Assembly: GCF_000719345.1 (NCBI RefSeq)
Contig: NZ_JOFX01000018.1
Location: 1-64,000 of the forward strand
Origin: Streptomyces sp. NRRL F-2664
Lineage (GTDB): Bacteria; Actinomycetota; Actinomycetes; Streptomycetales; Streptomycetaceae
DNA: 64,000 nt
Reading direction: 5' to 3'
Below are positions 32,968 through 41,800 of the stretch, piece by piece. Every line of letters begins with the position of its first letter. Position 1 is the first letter of the stretch. Made by a program: the position numbers and the translations under genes. Under the pieces are notes generated by a model. That model was not told the DNA's origin. It did no database searches and saw only the letters and a program-made list of their open reading frames with translations.

Positions 32968-34707
32968 CTACTGCGGCTGCTCCGGGCCCTTGCCGCGCAG
33001 GGACCCTCGGGGAGCAGAGGCCTTGTCCTGGTCCACGACGTCGCGTTTGTGGTCGCCGGCGTAGTCGAAGGCGGCGATCTCCGGGTGGTGGAGGTCGAAG
33101 GCCGGGGACTCGGAGCGTACGCGGGGCAGGGTGACGAAGTTGTGCCGTGGCGGGGGGCAGGACGTGGCCCACTCCAGGGAGCGGCCGTAGCCCCACGGGT
33201 CGTCCACCTCGACACGGGGTGCGAACTTCGCCGTCTTCCACACGTTGTAGAAGAAGGGCAGGGTGGACAGGCCGAGGACGAAGGCGCCGATCGAGGAGAG
33301 GGTGTTGAGCGCGGTGAATCCGTCGGCGGCGAGGTAGTCGGCGTAGCGGCGGGGCATGCCCTCGGCCCCGAGCCAGTGCTGGACCAGGAAGGTCAGGTGG
33401 AAACCGATGAAGAGGGTCCAGAAATGGATCTTCCCGAGGCGCTCGTCGAGCAGGGTGCCCGTCATCTTCGGCCACCAGAAGTAGAAGCCGGCGAACATGG
33501 CGAAGACGACCGTTCCGAAGACCACGTAGTGGAAATGCGCCACGACGAAGTAGGAGTCGGTGACGTGGAAGTCCATGGGCGGCGAGGCCAGGATGATGCC
33601 GGTCAGACCGCCGAAGAGGAAGGTGACGAGGAACCCGATCGACCAGAGCATCGGTGTCTCGAAGGAGATGGACCCCTTCCACATCGTGCCGATCCAGTTG
33701 AAGAACTTCACGCCGGTGGGTACCGCGATGAGGAACGTCATGAAGGAGAAGAACGGCAGCAGCACGGCGCCGGTGGCGAACATGTGGTGGGCCCACACGG
33801 TCAGGGAGAGGCCCGAGATCGCGACCGTCGCGCCGATGAGGCCGAGGTAGCCGAAGAGCGGCTTGCGGGAGAAGACGGGGAAGATCTCGGTGACAATGCC
33901 GAAGAACGGCAGGGCGATGATGTAGACCTCGGGGTGCCCGAAGAACCAGAACAGGTGCTGCCACAGCAGCGCGCCGCCGTTCTCCGGGTTGAACACCTGC
34001 GCGCCGAAACGCCGGTCGGCCTCCAGTACGAGCAGCGCCGCCGCGAGGACCGGGAAGGCGAAGAGCACCAGCACCGAGGTGAGCAGGACGTTCCAGGTGA
34101 AGATCGGCATCCGGAACATCGTCATGCCGGGCATGCGCATGCAGATGATGGTCGTGGCGAAGTTGACCGAGCCCAGGATGGTGCCGAAGCCGGACAGCGC
34201 CAGGCCCATGATCCACATGTCGCCGCCCACGTAGGGCGTGCGCTCACCGCCGCTGAGCGGCGTGTAGGCGGTCCAGCCGAAGTCGGCCGTTCCCTGCGTG
34301 GTGAACAGGCTGGCCACCACGATGATCCCGCCGAACAGGAACAGCCAGAACGACAGCATGTTCAGACGTGGGAACGCCACATCGGGCGCCCCGATCTGCA
34401 ACGGCATGATGGCGTTGGCGAAGCCGGCGAAGGTGGGGGTGGCGAAGAACAGCAGCATGATCGTGCCGTGCAGCGTGAACACCTGGTTGTACTGCTCGTT
34501 GGAAATGATCTGCATGCCGGGCCGGGCCAGCTCCGCGCGCAGCAGCAGCGCCAGCACGCCGCCGATGATGAAGAACATGAACGACGCGATCAGGTACAGG
34601 TGCCCGATCTTCTTGTGGTCGGTGGTCGTCAGCCAGGTGACGACCACACTCCCCCACGAACGGCCCCGCACAGGGATCGGCGTGACGGGTTCGGTCGATG
34701 TCGCCAT
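32968..34707 (-). CDS. ctaD: Cytochrome c oxidase subunit I (aa3 type)
   Basis: A 579-aa protein with 12 predicted membrane helices and all heme-copper ligands in sight: FTLHGTIML (heme a His), [10 protein letters not shown] (CuB His and the His-Tyr cross-link), WAHHMF (CuB pair), and VAHFHYV (heme a3 and a histidines). It reduces oxygen to water and pumps protons. No subunit II, III or bc1 genes are near, so this is an extra, unlinked copy. ATG at 34707 follows AAAGGAA; an in-frame GTG at 34731 is the alternative. Confidence 0.95.
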   Translation of the reverse strand: MATSTEPVTPIPVRGRSWGSVVVTWLTTTDHKKIGHLYLIASFMFFIIGGVLALLLRAELARPGMQIISNEQYNQVFTLHGTIMLLFFATPTFAGFANAIMPLQIGAPDVAFPRLNMLSFWLFLFGGIIVVASLFTTQGTADFGWTAYTPLSGGERTPYVGGDMWIMGLALSGFGTILGSVNFATTIICMRMPGMTMFRMPIFTWNVLLTSVLVLFAFPVLAAALLVLEADRRFGAQVFNPENGGALLWQHLFWFFGHPEVYIIALPFFGIVTEIFPVFSRKPLFGYLGLIGATVAISGLSLTVWAHHMFATGAVLLPFFSFMTFLIAVPTGVKFFNWIGTMWKGSISFETPMLWSIGFLVTFLFGGLTGIILASPPMDFHVTDSYFVVAHFHYVVFGTVVFAMFAGFYFWWPKMTGTLLDERLGKIHFWTLFIGFHLTFLVQHWLGAEGMPRRYADYLAADGFTALNTLSSIGAFVLGLSTLPFFYNVWKTAKFAPRVEVDDPWGYGRSLEWATSCPPPRHNFVTLPRVRSESPAFDLHHPEIAAFDYAGDHKRDVVDQDKASAPRGSLRGKGPEQPQ

Positions 34708-34914
34708 GGACGATTCCTTTGCGTCGGACACCCGGTCGGATCACGCGCCGCTACCCGCATAGCTTTACGCGCGGCTTACAGATGTACTACGGATAGTGAC
34801 GAAGGGCCATGAGACAGCCGCTCATTGACCCATTCGGCTCACGCAACGCAACCACGAGCAGGAACGCGCGCCGGGGCGCCGTCGCCGCCGGAGCCGTTTC
34901 CCAGGCCCCCGAAA

Positions 34915-34939
34915 GGGTTCGGGCCGGTGATCGGGGTAG
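34915..34939 (+). promoter_or_regulatory. SigB-like promoter of the SPW gene
   Basis: GGGT at 34915-34918 with 15 nt, or GGTT at 34916-34919 with 14 nt, then GGGTAG at 34934-34939. A short leader with GGAGG follows. Confidence 0.5.
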
Positions 34940-34959
34940 GCGAGGTGCAGGAGGATGCC

Positions 34960-35412
34960 ATGGCTACCTACCACTCACACCACGCCGCGGTGCCGGCCGC
35001 CCAGGCCCACGACTACCGCCAGGGCCTGCACGACCAGGTGCTCGGGCTCATCATGTTCGCCGCATCCGCCGCCCTGTGGATCTTTCCGATGGCGACCCAC
35101 GACGGGGCGAAGGACGCACAGGTCAACGAGGCGATCGTCGGCGCGATCCTGATGTTCGTCGTCGGCCTTCGGATCTACCGGGGCAGCACGTGGCGATCCG
35201 ATGTCATCGTCGGCCTGGCGGGCCTGTGGATGCTCGTCTCCCCCTTCGTACTGGGGCTGCAGAACGCGGACGTCGACAACGGCAACCGGGTGCTCGACAT
35301 CGCGGTCGGCGCCGTTCTCGTGGCGACCTCGCTGATCTCCCTGCTGATCGTGCGGGCCGACCGGCGAGCAGCCGACGCCGAAACCCGGCACGACCGGCAG
35401 GACACCCTCTAA
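34960..35412 (+). CDS. SPW-repeat membrane protein (150 aa)
   Basis: Four predicted membrane helices: LGLIMFAASAALWIFPMAT, NEAIVGAILMFVVGLRIY, DVIVGLAGLWMLVSPFVLGL and VLDIAVGAVLVATSLISLLI. The two-helix repeat with a proline after the first helix (WIFP, VSPF) fits the SPW family, though the SPW motif itself is degenerate. GAGG precedes the ATG. Its stop overlaps the convergent gene by 4 nt. A second SPW protein lies at 39482-39955. Function unknown. Confidence 0.85.
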   Translation: MATYHSHHAAVPAAQAHDYRQGLHDQVLGLIMFAASAALWIFPMATHDGAKDAQVNEAIVGAILMFVVGLRIYRGSTWRSDVIVGLAGLWMLVSPFVLGLQNADVDNGNRVLDIAVGAVLVATSLISLLIVRADRRAADAETRHDRQDTL

Positions 35413-35810
35413 GAGCCCAGGGCAGCCGTTCCCCACAGGCCGGCTCCCTGCCGGAGCAGGGCGAGGACTTGCTCGTCGTCGGGCGGGTGCGTTCCCGGGA
35501 GCCAGACGAGGACGACCCGCCCGGTGGCGATCACCATGTCCGTCCAGGCCTGCGGTACGAGGCCGGGGGGCGGCCGGTAGAACGCGGCTCCGGCGTGGGC
35601 GACGGTCACCGCGCCGCCCTCCAGGACCGCCGTCCAGGCCGTCACCGGCCGCAACAGCTCGTCGGCGTCCGCCGGCAGGGGGCCGAGTCCTTGCTCCGTG
35701 AGCTGCTCCTCCAGCGCCCGGTCGTCGCCGTTCTCGTCCACGAACACCAGCAGCGGCAGGTCGCCCGCCGGTGTCCCGCGGAACCCGACCGTCTTGAAAG
35801 CCCACGGCAT
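35409..35810 (-). CDS. Conserved hypothetical protein (133 aa)
   Basis: MPWAFKTVGFRGTPAGDLPL starts a compact alpha/beta protein (LLVFVDENGDDRALEEQLTE, GGAVTVAHAGAAFYRPPPGL, TDMVIATGRVVLVWLPGTHP). It has no membrane segment or cysteine, and no catalytic motif I recognise. A promoter-like site lies 80 nt upstream, inside the 3' end of ctaG. Function unknown. Confidence 0.7.
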   Translation of the reverse strand: MPWAFKTVGFRGTPAGDLPLLVFVDENGDDRALEEQLTEQGLGPLPADADELLRPVTAWTAVLEGGAVTVAHAGAAFYRPPPGLVPQAWTDMVIATGRVVLVWLPGTHPPDDEQVLALLRQGAGLWGTAALGS

Positions 35811-35836
35811 GTGCTGCTCCCCTGTTCTCGTCGTGT

Positions 35837-36730
35837 TCACCCCGCCGAGGCCGGCGTGTGCGAGGCCCGGCCCGATGTTCGCCCCGCTCCTACCCGGGCC
35901 TCGTCGTCCCATCGCCGCCCCCCGGCCCGACCCGACAGGGCCCGGGCCGCGTACCGGGCAGGCCGGTGGCGGGCTCGGTACCACGAGGCGGCGACCACGG
36001 CGGCCAGGGCGGCTTCGACGAGGTCACCGCCGTAGTACATGACCTGTGCCCCCATCTGCAGGTCGGCGGCGGCGAAGGCGGTGCCGGGCGGGGGCTGCGC
36101 GTACAGCGTCTTGGCCAGCACGGCGTGCGCGGCACCGGCGGCCAGCAGACTGCCCCCGCGGACGGCGACGCCCCACCGGCGTCGCACGGGGTCGAGCCGG
36201 CACACGGCGAAGGAGAACAGCAACCCGGCCGCCAGCACGTGCGCATGGACCAGGGCGTGCACCCAGGGGGTGTCCTGGGTGGCGGCGAACAGCCGCGTGC
36301 GGTACAGCAGCCACAGTCCGCCGATGTCGAGGAGCGCGGCCAACGGGGGAAAGACCAGCCAGTGGACCGGGCGGGAGCGGGAGAGGGCCACGAGCCCCCG
36401 ACGGGGCCGGCCGGGGCCCGCGGTGCGCAGGGCCAGGGTGAGCGGTCGGGCGAGGACGAGCAGCAGCGGGGCCGCCATCCCGAGGACCAGGTGTTGGACC
36501 ATGTGGGCGGTGTACGGGCCGCCCGGAAGCGGCAGGTTCGCGGCCGAGGCCACGCCCGCGCCGCCGAGTGAGAAGGAGCCGTCGCGCCACCGGGGCCAGC
36601 GGTCCCCGCGGCGGCGCAGCCGACGGGCGGCCAGCAGGTAGACGGCCACCCCGAGCACTGCGGCCGCCGCGGCGGCCACCGCGGCAGGGCCGGGGCCTGC
36701 GGCCGGGTCGGGGTGGACGTGTGCGGACAT
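35837..36730 (-). CDS. ctaG: CtaG-type cytochrome c oxidase assembly protein
   Basis: A 297-aa protein with about seven membrane helices and the CtaG_caa3 histidine pattern: YTAHMVQHLVLGMAAPLLLVLARP and HALVHAHVLAAGLLFSF. Family members are needed for caa3 oxidase maturation in Bacillus. The ATG shares one base with the stop of the DUF2243 gene (TGATG). It is the last gene of the DUF4383 - hemerythrin - DUF2243 operon. The target could be the oxidase at 33-34.7 kb. Confidence 0.9.
   Translation of the reverse strand: MSAHVHPDPAAGPGPAAVAAAAAAVLGVAVYLLAARRLRRRGDRWPRWRDGSFSLGGAGVASAANLPLPGGPYTAHMVQHLVLGMAAPLLLVLARPLTLALRTAGPGRPRRGLVALSRSRPVHWLVFPPLAALLDIGGLWLLYRTRLFAATQDTPWVHALVHAHVLAAGLLFSFAVCRLDPVRRRWGVAVRGGSLLAAGAAHAVLAKTLYAQPPPGTAFAAADLQMGAQVMYYGGDLVEAALAAVVAASWYRARHRPARYAARALSGRAGGRRWDDEARVGAGRTSGRASHTPASAG
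35890..35914 (-). promoter_or_regulatory. Weak SigB-like promoter inside ctaG
   Basis: On the minus strand CGAT (35911-35914), 15 nt, GGGTAG (35890-35895), upstream of the 133-aa protein gene. The first base of the -35-like element deviates. Confidence 0.35.
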
Positions 36731-37224
36731 CACGAAGCGGACTCCGCCCTCGTCCGCCGTGAGGCGCGGACGGCCAGCGCTGTGCCGATCAGGATCAGGG
36801 CCAGGGCGGCAGCATTCCAGGCCAGGTCGTAGGGCGCGATGTCGACCCCGTAGCGGATCTGGTGCAGCCGCAGCAGTTTGTGGTCGACGATGCCGTCGAA
36901 CAGCTGAAAGGCCCCCGCGCCGAGGAGGAACCCGGCCCGGGCATGCGCCGGGGCCAGGGCGCGGCGGCGGCGCAGATCGGCGTAGAGGAAGAATCCGGCC
37001 ACGAGCGCCAGCAGTTCGGCGGTGTGCAGAAGCCCGTCCGACATCAGACCCACCGCGGGGGTCGACCGGTCGTAGAAGTGGTGCCAGCCCAGGATCTGAT
37101 GGAAGACGATCTCGTCGACGGCGGCCATGACCGCGATGCCGATCAGCCCGCACACGAGCAGCGACCTGCGCCGTTCGGGTCGCGTTGCGAGGGCGGCCCC
37201 GTGCGGACGGGCGGGCGGGTTCAC
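36730..37224 (-). CDS. DUF2243 membrane protein (164 aa)
   Basis: Four predicted membrane helices with conserved polar motifs: AAVDEIVFHQILGWHHFYD, DGLLHTAELLALVAGFFLYAD, GAFQLFDGIVDHKLLRLHQI and AALALILIGTALAV. The histidines and acids in the membrane suggest metal or heme handling. DUF2243 is often next to CtaG, as here. GTG at 37224 follows GAGG. The stop overlaps ctaG. Confidence 0.9.
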   Translation of the reverse strand: MNPPARPHGAALATRPERRRSLLVCGLIGIAVMAAVDEIVFHQILGWHHFYDRSTPAVGLMSDGLLHTAELLALVAGFFLYADLRRRRALAPAHARAGFLLGAGAFQLFDGIVDHKLLRLHQIRYGVDIAPYDLAWNAAALALILIGTALAVRASRRTRAESAS

Positions 37225-37234
37225 GGGGCGTACC

Positions 37235-37915
37235 TCAGCGTCGGCGGCGCAGGACGACCCCCACGAAGCAGGCGGCCGCAGCGGCCGCCATCAGCGCGGC
37301 GGTGAGGACGCGCCCCCGGGAGGGTGTGGCCACGAACGAGTCCCGAGCCCGGTCGAGCACGCTGAGGGGGACTCCCGCCAGGGCGTTGCCCGGCGGGCGG
37401 CGCGACACGCCGGGGTGCGGGCGCGTGGGAGCGGTACGCCGGACGGTCTCCCAGGCCGAGCCCAGGCGGCGCAACCGTGCGGCGTCGTGACCCAGTGCCT
37501 CCTGCAGCCGAGGCAGCAGCTCGTCCTCCTCGTCGCGGATGTCCTGCCGGATCAGTGCGAAGAAGGCGGCCACGAGCTGCTCGCGGCGGGTGTCACCGGG
37601 GTCGGTGGCCTCGATGGCGACGGCCAGGTCGCTGATCTGCTGGTGTTCCGCTTCCACCTGTGCGGTCAGCTTCTCCCCGTCGGGAGCCAGCCGCCGCAGC
37701 GCCGGCCACAGGACGGTCTCTTCGGCGAAGGCGTGGCTGAAGGTCAGGTGGAAGATGGTTTCGAGGATGTCCTGCCGCTCCGACACTGGCAGCCCGGGAG
37801 TCTTGTACAGGCTCATCAGGCGGTCGAGTTCGGCGTGGTCGCGGCGCTGGCGGCTCAGGATGCTGGACTGCCCGCCCAGCTCTTCGGCGCTTTGTCGCGC
37901 GATGGACAGGGGCAC
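37235..37915 (-). CDS. Hemerythrin-domain protein with C-terminal membrane anchor (226 aa)
   Basis: An N-terminal hemerythrin domain (RRDHAELDRLM, FSHAFAEETVLWPAL, VEAEHQQISDLAV, IRQDIRDEEDELLPRL) is followed by a Pro-rich linker and a last hydrophobic helix (LTAALMAAAAAACFVGVVL). A di-iron protein held at the membrane fits an oxygen or NO sensor near an oxidase-assembly gene. GTG start, 15 nt after the DUF4383 stop. Ten nt separate it from the DUF2243 gene. Confidence 0.88.
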   Translation of the reverse strand: MPLSIARQSAEELGGQSSILSRQRRDHAELDRLMSLYKTPGLPVSERQDILETIFHLTFSHAFAEETVLWPALRRLAPDGEKLTAQVEAEHQQISDLAVAIEATDPGDTRREQLVAAFFALIRQDIRDEEDELLPRLQEALGHDAARLRRLGSAWETVRRTAPTRPHPGVSRRPPGNALAGVPLSVLDRARDSFVATPSRGRVLTAALMAAAAAACFVGVVLRRRR

Positions 37916-37930
37916 GGCGCGGTCCTTCCG

Positions 37931-38377
37931 TCAGAAGCGCGAGGCGGGTCGGCGGCTGAGCAGGACGCCGAGGGCGATCATCCCGACGCCGAGGACGAAG
38001 TGCAGCCAGTTGTCCGCGCTGTTGACGGGGACGAAGTTGGCCGCGCTGTCGTGGTCGATGATCAGGCCGTAGATCCACAGGACCAGGTAGATCACGCCGC
38101 CGGCGACGAGGTAGGTGCGCGCCGATGCCGCGGTGCGGGCGGTGGCGAGGCCGGCGATGCCGAACAGCAGGTGGACGATGTTGTGGAGGACCGACACCTG
38201 GAAGATGCCCAGCAGTTTGGCTTCGGAGTGGTGCTCGGCGAAACGGAGGGTGTCGTAGTCGGTGGTGATACCGGGGATGAAGCCCAGGATGCCCACCAGC
38301 AGGAAGACCGCTCCCACGATGAGGGCGGCCTGCTGTACGGGCGTCCTCCTGGAGGTGCTGCGGATGCGTGAGGTCAT
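37931..38377 (-). CDS. DUF4383 membrane protein (148 aa)
   Basis: Four predicted membrane helices: AALIVGAVFLLVGILGFIPG, FQVSVLHNIVHLLFGIAGLA, YLVAGGVIYLVLWIYGLII and WLHFVLGVGMIALGVLL. The HNIVH motif and the WLHF motif are typical of DUF4383. AAGGAGA precedes the ATG. First gene of the operon that ends with ctaG; a SigB-like promoter with a GTTT -35 lies directly upstream. Function unknown. Confidence 0.88.
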   Translation of the reverse strand: MTSRIRSTSRRTPVQQAALIVGAVFLLVGILGFIPGITTDYDTLRFAEHHSEAKLLGIFQVSVLHNIVHLLFGIAGLATARTAASARTYLVAGGVIYLVLWIYGLIIDHDSAANFVPVNSADNWLHFVLGVGMIALGVLLSRRPASRF

Positions 38378-38411
38378 GTGCCTTCTCCTTGCCCGTCGTG
38401 TCGCCCAGCGG

Positions 38412-38436
38412 CTGCCCTGGGCCACGCGCCGCAAAC
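38412..38436 (-). promoter_or_regulatory. SigB-like promoter of the DUF4383-ctaG operon
   Basis: On the minus strand GTTT (38433-38436), 15 nt, GGGCAG (38412-38417). The GTTT agrees with the Bacillus SigB -35. Confidence 0.58.
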
Positions 38437-38454
38437 GGCTGGGCGCAGGCCGAG

Positions 38455-38479
38455 GTGTAGGGGGCAGCGGGGCGGGCAG
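38455..38479 (+). promoter_or_regulatory. SigB-like promoter of the SDR gene, predicted leaderless
   Basis: GTGT at 38455-38458, 15 nt, GGGCAG at 38474-38479, then exactly 9 nt to the ATG at 38489. It is divergent from the operon promoter 19 nt away. Confidence 0.52.
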
Positions 38480-38488
38480 GGGCGTGCC

Positions 38489-39397
38489 ATGGGGATCCGC
38501 GGCCGCCGGTGCAGCAGGCACTCGGGCCCTCTGGAGGGCCGGGTGGCCGTGGTCACCGGAGCCGCGAGAGGGCTGGGCGAAGGCCTGGCGCGAGCCCTGT
38601 CGGAGCGCGGCGCCCGCGTCGCCCTGGTGGGACTGGAAGCGGACCGGCTCGGCCGCCTGGCTGCCGAGCTGCCCGGCCCGGCGGGCTGTTGGCCCGTCGA
38701 CGTCACCGACGACGACGCCCTCGCGGCGGCCGCCGCTGCGGTCCGGGCCGCCTTGGGCGCGCCCTCGGTGGTGGTCGCCAATGCCGGGGTCGCCATGGGC
38801 GGAACGCTGCTGGACGGTGACCCCCGCGCCTGGCGTCGGGTGGTCGAAATCAACCTGGTGGGCAGCGCCCTGACGGCGCGCTGCTTGCTGCCCGATCTGC
38901 TGCGCACGCGCGGCTACTTCCTGCAGGTCGCCTCCCTGGCCGCCCTGGCGCCCGCACCGCTGCTCAGCGCGTACTGCGCCTCCAAGAGCGGGGTGGAAGC
39001 GTTCGCGCACGTCCTGCGGGCGGAAGTCGCGCACCGCGGGGTCGCCGTGGGCATCGCCTATCCGAGCTGGGCGGACACCAGCCTGATCCGCGAGGCCGAC
39101 CGGACCGAGGCCTTCCGTACGCTGCGCAGCCACCTGCCCTGGCCGGCCTCGGCCGTCCACGACCCCGACCCGTACGTGCGCGCCATGGTGCGCGGCATCG
39201 AGCGCCGGTCGGCCCACGTGTACGCCCCAGCATGGGTGCGCGGCGCGCAAGTGGTGCGCCCCCTCCTGCCGGCGGTCGTCGCCCACCGGGCCCGTCAGGT
39301 CCTGGCGGCCGGCGCGGAGCCCGGGCCCACGGGACTGCTGGGGCCGGGCGGCGCCGCGGCCGAGCCGGTTGCGCGCCGCCGTCGCCCGGGGGCGTAG
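38489..39397 (+). CDS. SDR-family oxidoreductase (302 aa)
   Basis: Classical SDR: cofactor motif TGAARGLGEG, VVANAGVAMGG, catalytic Ser in LQVASLAAL, and Tyr-x-x-x-Lys in AYCASKSG. The C-terminal part is longer than usual and carries a membrane-proximal, basic tail (GAAAEPVARRRRPG). Relatives act on fatty or steroid-like alcohols. The start agrees with a leaderless promoter. A hairpin terminator follows 4 nt after the stop. Confidence 0.88.
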   Translation: MGIRGRRCSRHSGPLEGRVAVVTGAARGLGEGLARALSERGARVALVGLEADRLGRLAAELPGPAGCWPVDVTDDDALAAAAAAVRAALGAPSVVVANAGVAMGGTLLDGDPRAWRRVVEINLVGSALTARCLLPDLLRTRGYFLQVASLAALAPAPLLSAYCASKSGVEAFAHVLRAEVAHRGVAVGIAYPSWADTSLIREADRTEAFRTLRSHLPWPASAVHDPDPYVRAMVRGIERRSAHVYAPAWVRGAQVVRPLLPAVVAHRARQVLAAGAEPGPTGLLGPGGAAAEPVARRRRPGA

Positions 39398-39400
39398 GGA

Positions 39401-39438
39401 GCGTCGGCCGGGCGGGCGGTGCCCGACCCGGCCGACGC
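39401..39438. terminator. Hairpin terminator, 12-bp perfect stem
   Basis: Arms 39401-39412 and 39427-39438, between the convergent SDR and SPW genes. Confidence 0.7.
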
Positions 39439-39481
39439 CGGTCCCACGGTGTCCGGGACGCTCGCGCGCGATCGCGTCGTG

Positions 39482-39955
39482 TCAGCGGGTTCCGGTCATG
39501 GGACGGCGGGCGCCGGACCCTCGGCTGCCGGTGTCGTGGTCCCGCGCGCCCGAGGCCGCGGCAAGGGCGAGGAGGGTGGCGAGGGCGCCCGTGATGAGGT
39601 TGCTGGTGATCGAGCGCGTGTGCGCGACGTCGCCGGCGACGACCCATGGGGCGATGCAGGTCCAGATACCGATGACGGCAGCAGCCCAGGCCATGGAGTG
39701 AGTGCGCTCGTAGGAGTTGCCCAGGCCGCCGAGCAGCAGCATGTAGGCGATGCCGGCGATGAGGTTGGTGACGGCCAGCGTGGTGAAACCGTTGAAGCCC
39801 GCGATCCACGGCGAGGCGGCGAGGTAGAGGCCCGTGAGCAGGGCGAGTGCCTCGATCATCTGGGCGCGGGGGGTGGCGGCCGCGCGGTCGTGCCGGGCGC
39901 GCAGGTCCCTGAGGTCGGGGTGCTCCTCGATAGGCGTGTGGTGCATCGAAGCCAT
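39482..39955 (-). CDS. SPW-repeat membrane protein (157 aa)
   Basis: Two SPW-type units: ALALLTGLYLAASPWIAGF and AAAVIGIWTCIAPWVVAG, each followed by another membrane helix, so four helices in all. The N-terminus is hydrophilic (MASMHHTPIEEHPDLRDLRA). TGGAGG precedes the ATG. A paralog of the protein at 34960-35412, with better-kept motifs. Function unknown. Confidence 0.88.
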   Translation of the reverse strand: MASMHHTPIEEHPDLRDLRARHDRAAATPRAQMIEALALLTGLYLAASPWIAGFNGFTTLAVTNLIAGIAYMLLLGGLGNSYERTHSMAWAAAVIGIWTCIAPWVVAGDVAHTRSITSNLITGALATLLALAAASGARDHDTGSRGSGARRPMTGTR

Positions 39956-39988
39956 GTCAGCCTCCAGAGAAGGAGTGGTGTGCTGCGC

Positions 39989-40013
39989 CTGCCCACAAAC
40001 GGCTGGGCAATGG
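39989..40013 (-). promoter_or_regulatory. SigB-like promoter of the second SPW gene
   Basis: On the minus strand CCAT (40010-40013), 15 nt, GGGCAG (39989-39994). C replaces the first G of GNNT. Confidence 0.42.
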
Positions 40014-40119
40014 GCTGTCGGACCCGCTTTTTCCGACGGATGAAATGGGTACATTTGTGGCAAAAGGAGCGGCCCACGCCCGCATGTCCTCGGTCGCCCG
40101 CACGGGAGGAGGGCCTTTC

Positions 40120-40551
40120 GTGGAGCCCTGGCTGATGTGGCTGATCGCCGCGGCGGTGCTGGCCGTCGCGGAGGTGTTCACCTTGACCGCCGCGCTGGGC
40201 CTGCTCGCCGCGGCTGCTTCGGTCACCGCCGCGTCCGCCGCGCTCGGCCTCCCGGTACCGGGGCAGTTCCTGGTGTTCGCCGGCGTCGCGACGCTCAGCG
40301 TGCTCTTCGTACGCCCCCTCGCGCTGCGACGCCTTGTGCCGCGCCAAGAGGCGCGGTTCGGTGTGGAGGCGCTGGTGGGGAAGCCCGCCTACGTGGTCAG
40401 TGAGGTCACCGCGCACGGCGGCAGGGTCCGCATCGGCGGTGAGGAGTGGACCGCTCGGGCCTACGACGAGACGTCGGTCATCCCGCCGGGCGCGACCGCC
40501 GACGTGGTGGAGATCAGCGGCAGTACAGCATTCGTCTATCCCCGGGAGTGA
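40120..40551 (+). CDS. NfeD-like membrane protein (143 aa)
   Basis: Two or three membrane helices (WLMWLIAAAVLAVAEVFTL, ALGLLAAAASVTAAS, QFLVFAGVATLSVLFVRPLA) precede a C-terminal OB-fold (GKPAYVVSEVTAHGGRVRI, GEEWTARAYDETSVIPPGA). This is the short NfeD type that pairs with SPFH proteins. GTG at 40120 follows GGGAGGAGGG; an in-frame ATG at 40045 sits at a GGGTAC hexamer and lacks a site. The SPFH gene starts 2 nt after its stop. Confidence 0.9.
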   Translation: MEPWLMWLIAAAVLAVAEVFTLTAALGLLAAAASVTAASAALGLPVPGQFLVFAGVATLSVLFVRPLALRRLVPRQEARFGVEALVGKPAYVVSEVTAHGGRVRIGGEEWTARAYDETSVIPPGATADVVEISGSTAFVYPRE

Positions 40552-40553
40552 CC

Positions 40554-41567
40554 ATGGAAGCCTGGGTCGTCGCCGGCGTCCTCGCAGCGGTCTTCGCCGT
40601 CTTCACCGTGGTGCGAGCGGTGCGCATCGTGCCCCAGGCACGTGCCCGCAATGTGGAACGGCTGGGCCGTTACCACCGCACGCTCAGACCCGGACTCAAC
40701 GTCGTCATCCCGTACATCGACCGCGTGCATCCCGTGATCGACCTCAGGGAGCAGGTCGTCTCCTTCAAGCCCCAACCGGTCATCACCGAGGACAACCTCG
40801 TCGTGGAGATCGACACCGTCCTGTACTTCCAGGTCACCGACCCGCGGGCGGCGGCCTACGAGATCGCGAACTACCTCCAGGCGGTCGAGCAGCTCACCGT
40901 CACCACCCTGCGCAACGTCGTGGGGTCCATGGACCTGGAGAAGACCCTCACCTCTCGCGACACCATCAACAGCCAGCTCCGCGGGGTGCTGGACGAGGCG
41001 ACGGGCAAGTGGGGCCTGAGGGTCAACCGCGTGGAGATCAAAGCCGTCGATCCGCCGCAGTCGATCAAGGACGCCATGGAGAAGCAGATGCGGGCGGAGC
41101 GGGACAAGCGCGCCGCGATTCTGGGGGCCGAGGGGCAGCGGCAGTCGCAGATCCTGACCGCCGAGGGGGACAAGCAGTCTGCCGTCCTGCGCGCCGAGGG
41201 TGAGCGGACGGCCGAGATCCTGCGGGCCGAGGGCCAGTCGCGCGCCATCGACGAGGTCTTCCAGGCGGTGCACCGCAACGACCCCGACCCCAAGGTGCTG
41301 GCCTACCAGTACCTCCAGGCCCTGCCGCAGCTCGCCCAGGGTCCGGGCAACACCTTCTGGATCGTTCCCGGCGAGGTCACCTCCGCGCTCCAGTCCGTCA
41401 GCCGCGCCTTCAACGAAGTGCTCCCTCCCTCGCGCGCCACCCACGGCGGCCCCTCCGAGGACCGGGCGAACCAGGCCGCCGACGACGCCGCGCGCGCCGC
41501 CGAGGCCGCCGCCCAGGCCCTGGCGGACGCGGCGGAGGCCGATCCCACGTCCGGCCCGCTGCGGTGA
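40554..41567 (+). CDS. SPFH/band-7 protein (QmcA/stomatin-like)
   Basis: A 337-aa protein with an N-terminal membrane helix (AWVVAGVLAAVFAVFTVV), the SPFH domain (VPQARARNVERLGRYHRTL, EIDTVLYFQVTDPRAAAYEI), and a long coiled coil with AEG repeats (AEGQRQSQILTAEGDKQSAV). It ends in an Ala-rich tail. SPFH proteins form membrane-bound oligomers and organise lipid domains. It is co-transcribed with the NfeD-like partner. Confidence 0.93.
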   Translation: MEAWVVAGVLAAVFAVFTVVRAVRIVPQARARNVERLGRYHRTLRPGLNVVIPYIDRVHPVIDLREQVVSFKPQPVITEDNLVVEIDTVLYFQVTDPRAAAYEIANYLQAVEQLTVTTLRNVVGSMDLEKTLTSRDTINSQLRGVLDEATGKWGLRVNRVEIKAVDPPQSIKDAMEKQMRAERDKRAAILGAEGQRQSQILTAEGDKQSAVLRAEGERTAEILRAEGQSRAIDEVFQAVHRNDPDPKVLAYQYLQALPQLAQGPGNTFWIVPGEVTSALQSVSRAFNEVLPPSRATHGGPSEDRANQAADDAARAAEAAAQALADAAEADPTSGPLR

Positions 41568-41800
41568 CCGCTGCGCACGGACGGCCGGTCGGGGCCGCCA
41601 CTCCGCCGGTCGGGTGACGCGGCGCGGCGCGGCTCGGATCGACCCCCGCGGGCGTCTGCATTCCTGGAGGCTGGATGCGACCTCAGCGGGCTTTCTGTCT
41701 GGATATCGGGGTTTCGTCCTGCCGTTCGGTGGCACCCGCTCCCAGGTCACACCCGCGCCACGCGTACGTGCGTGCGCGAGACGGAACTCTCGGGAAGCCG

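Noticed and set aside
34751..34756. GGGTAG upstream of ctaD as another SigB-like promoter
   Set aside because: No GNNT lies at 14-16 nt, so it was not listed as a feature.
32209..34812. An 867-codon open frame opposite ctaD
   Set aside because: Antisense to an unmistakable cytochrome oxidase subunit I; composition follows the complement of its codons.
40045..40119. ATG at 40045 as start of the NfeD-like gene
   Set aside because: It lacks a ribosome-binding site, while GTG at 40120 has GGGAGGAGGG at good spacing and starts just before the membrane helix.
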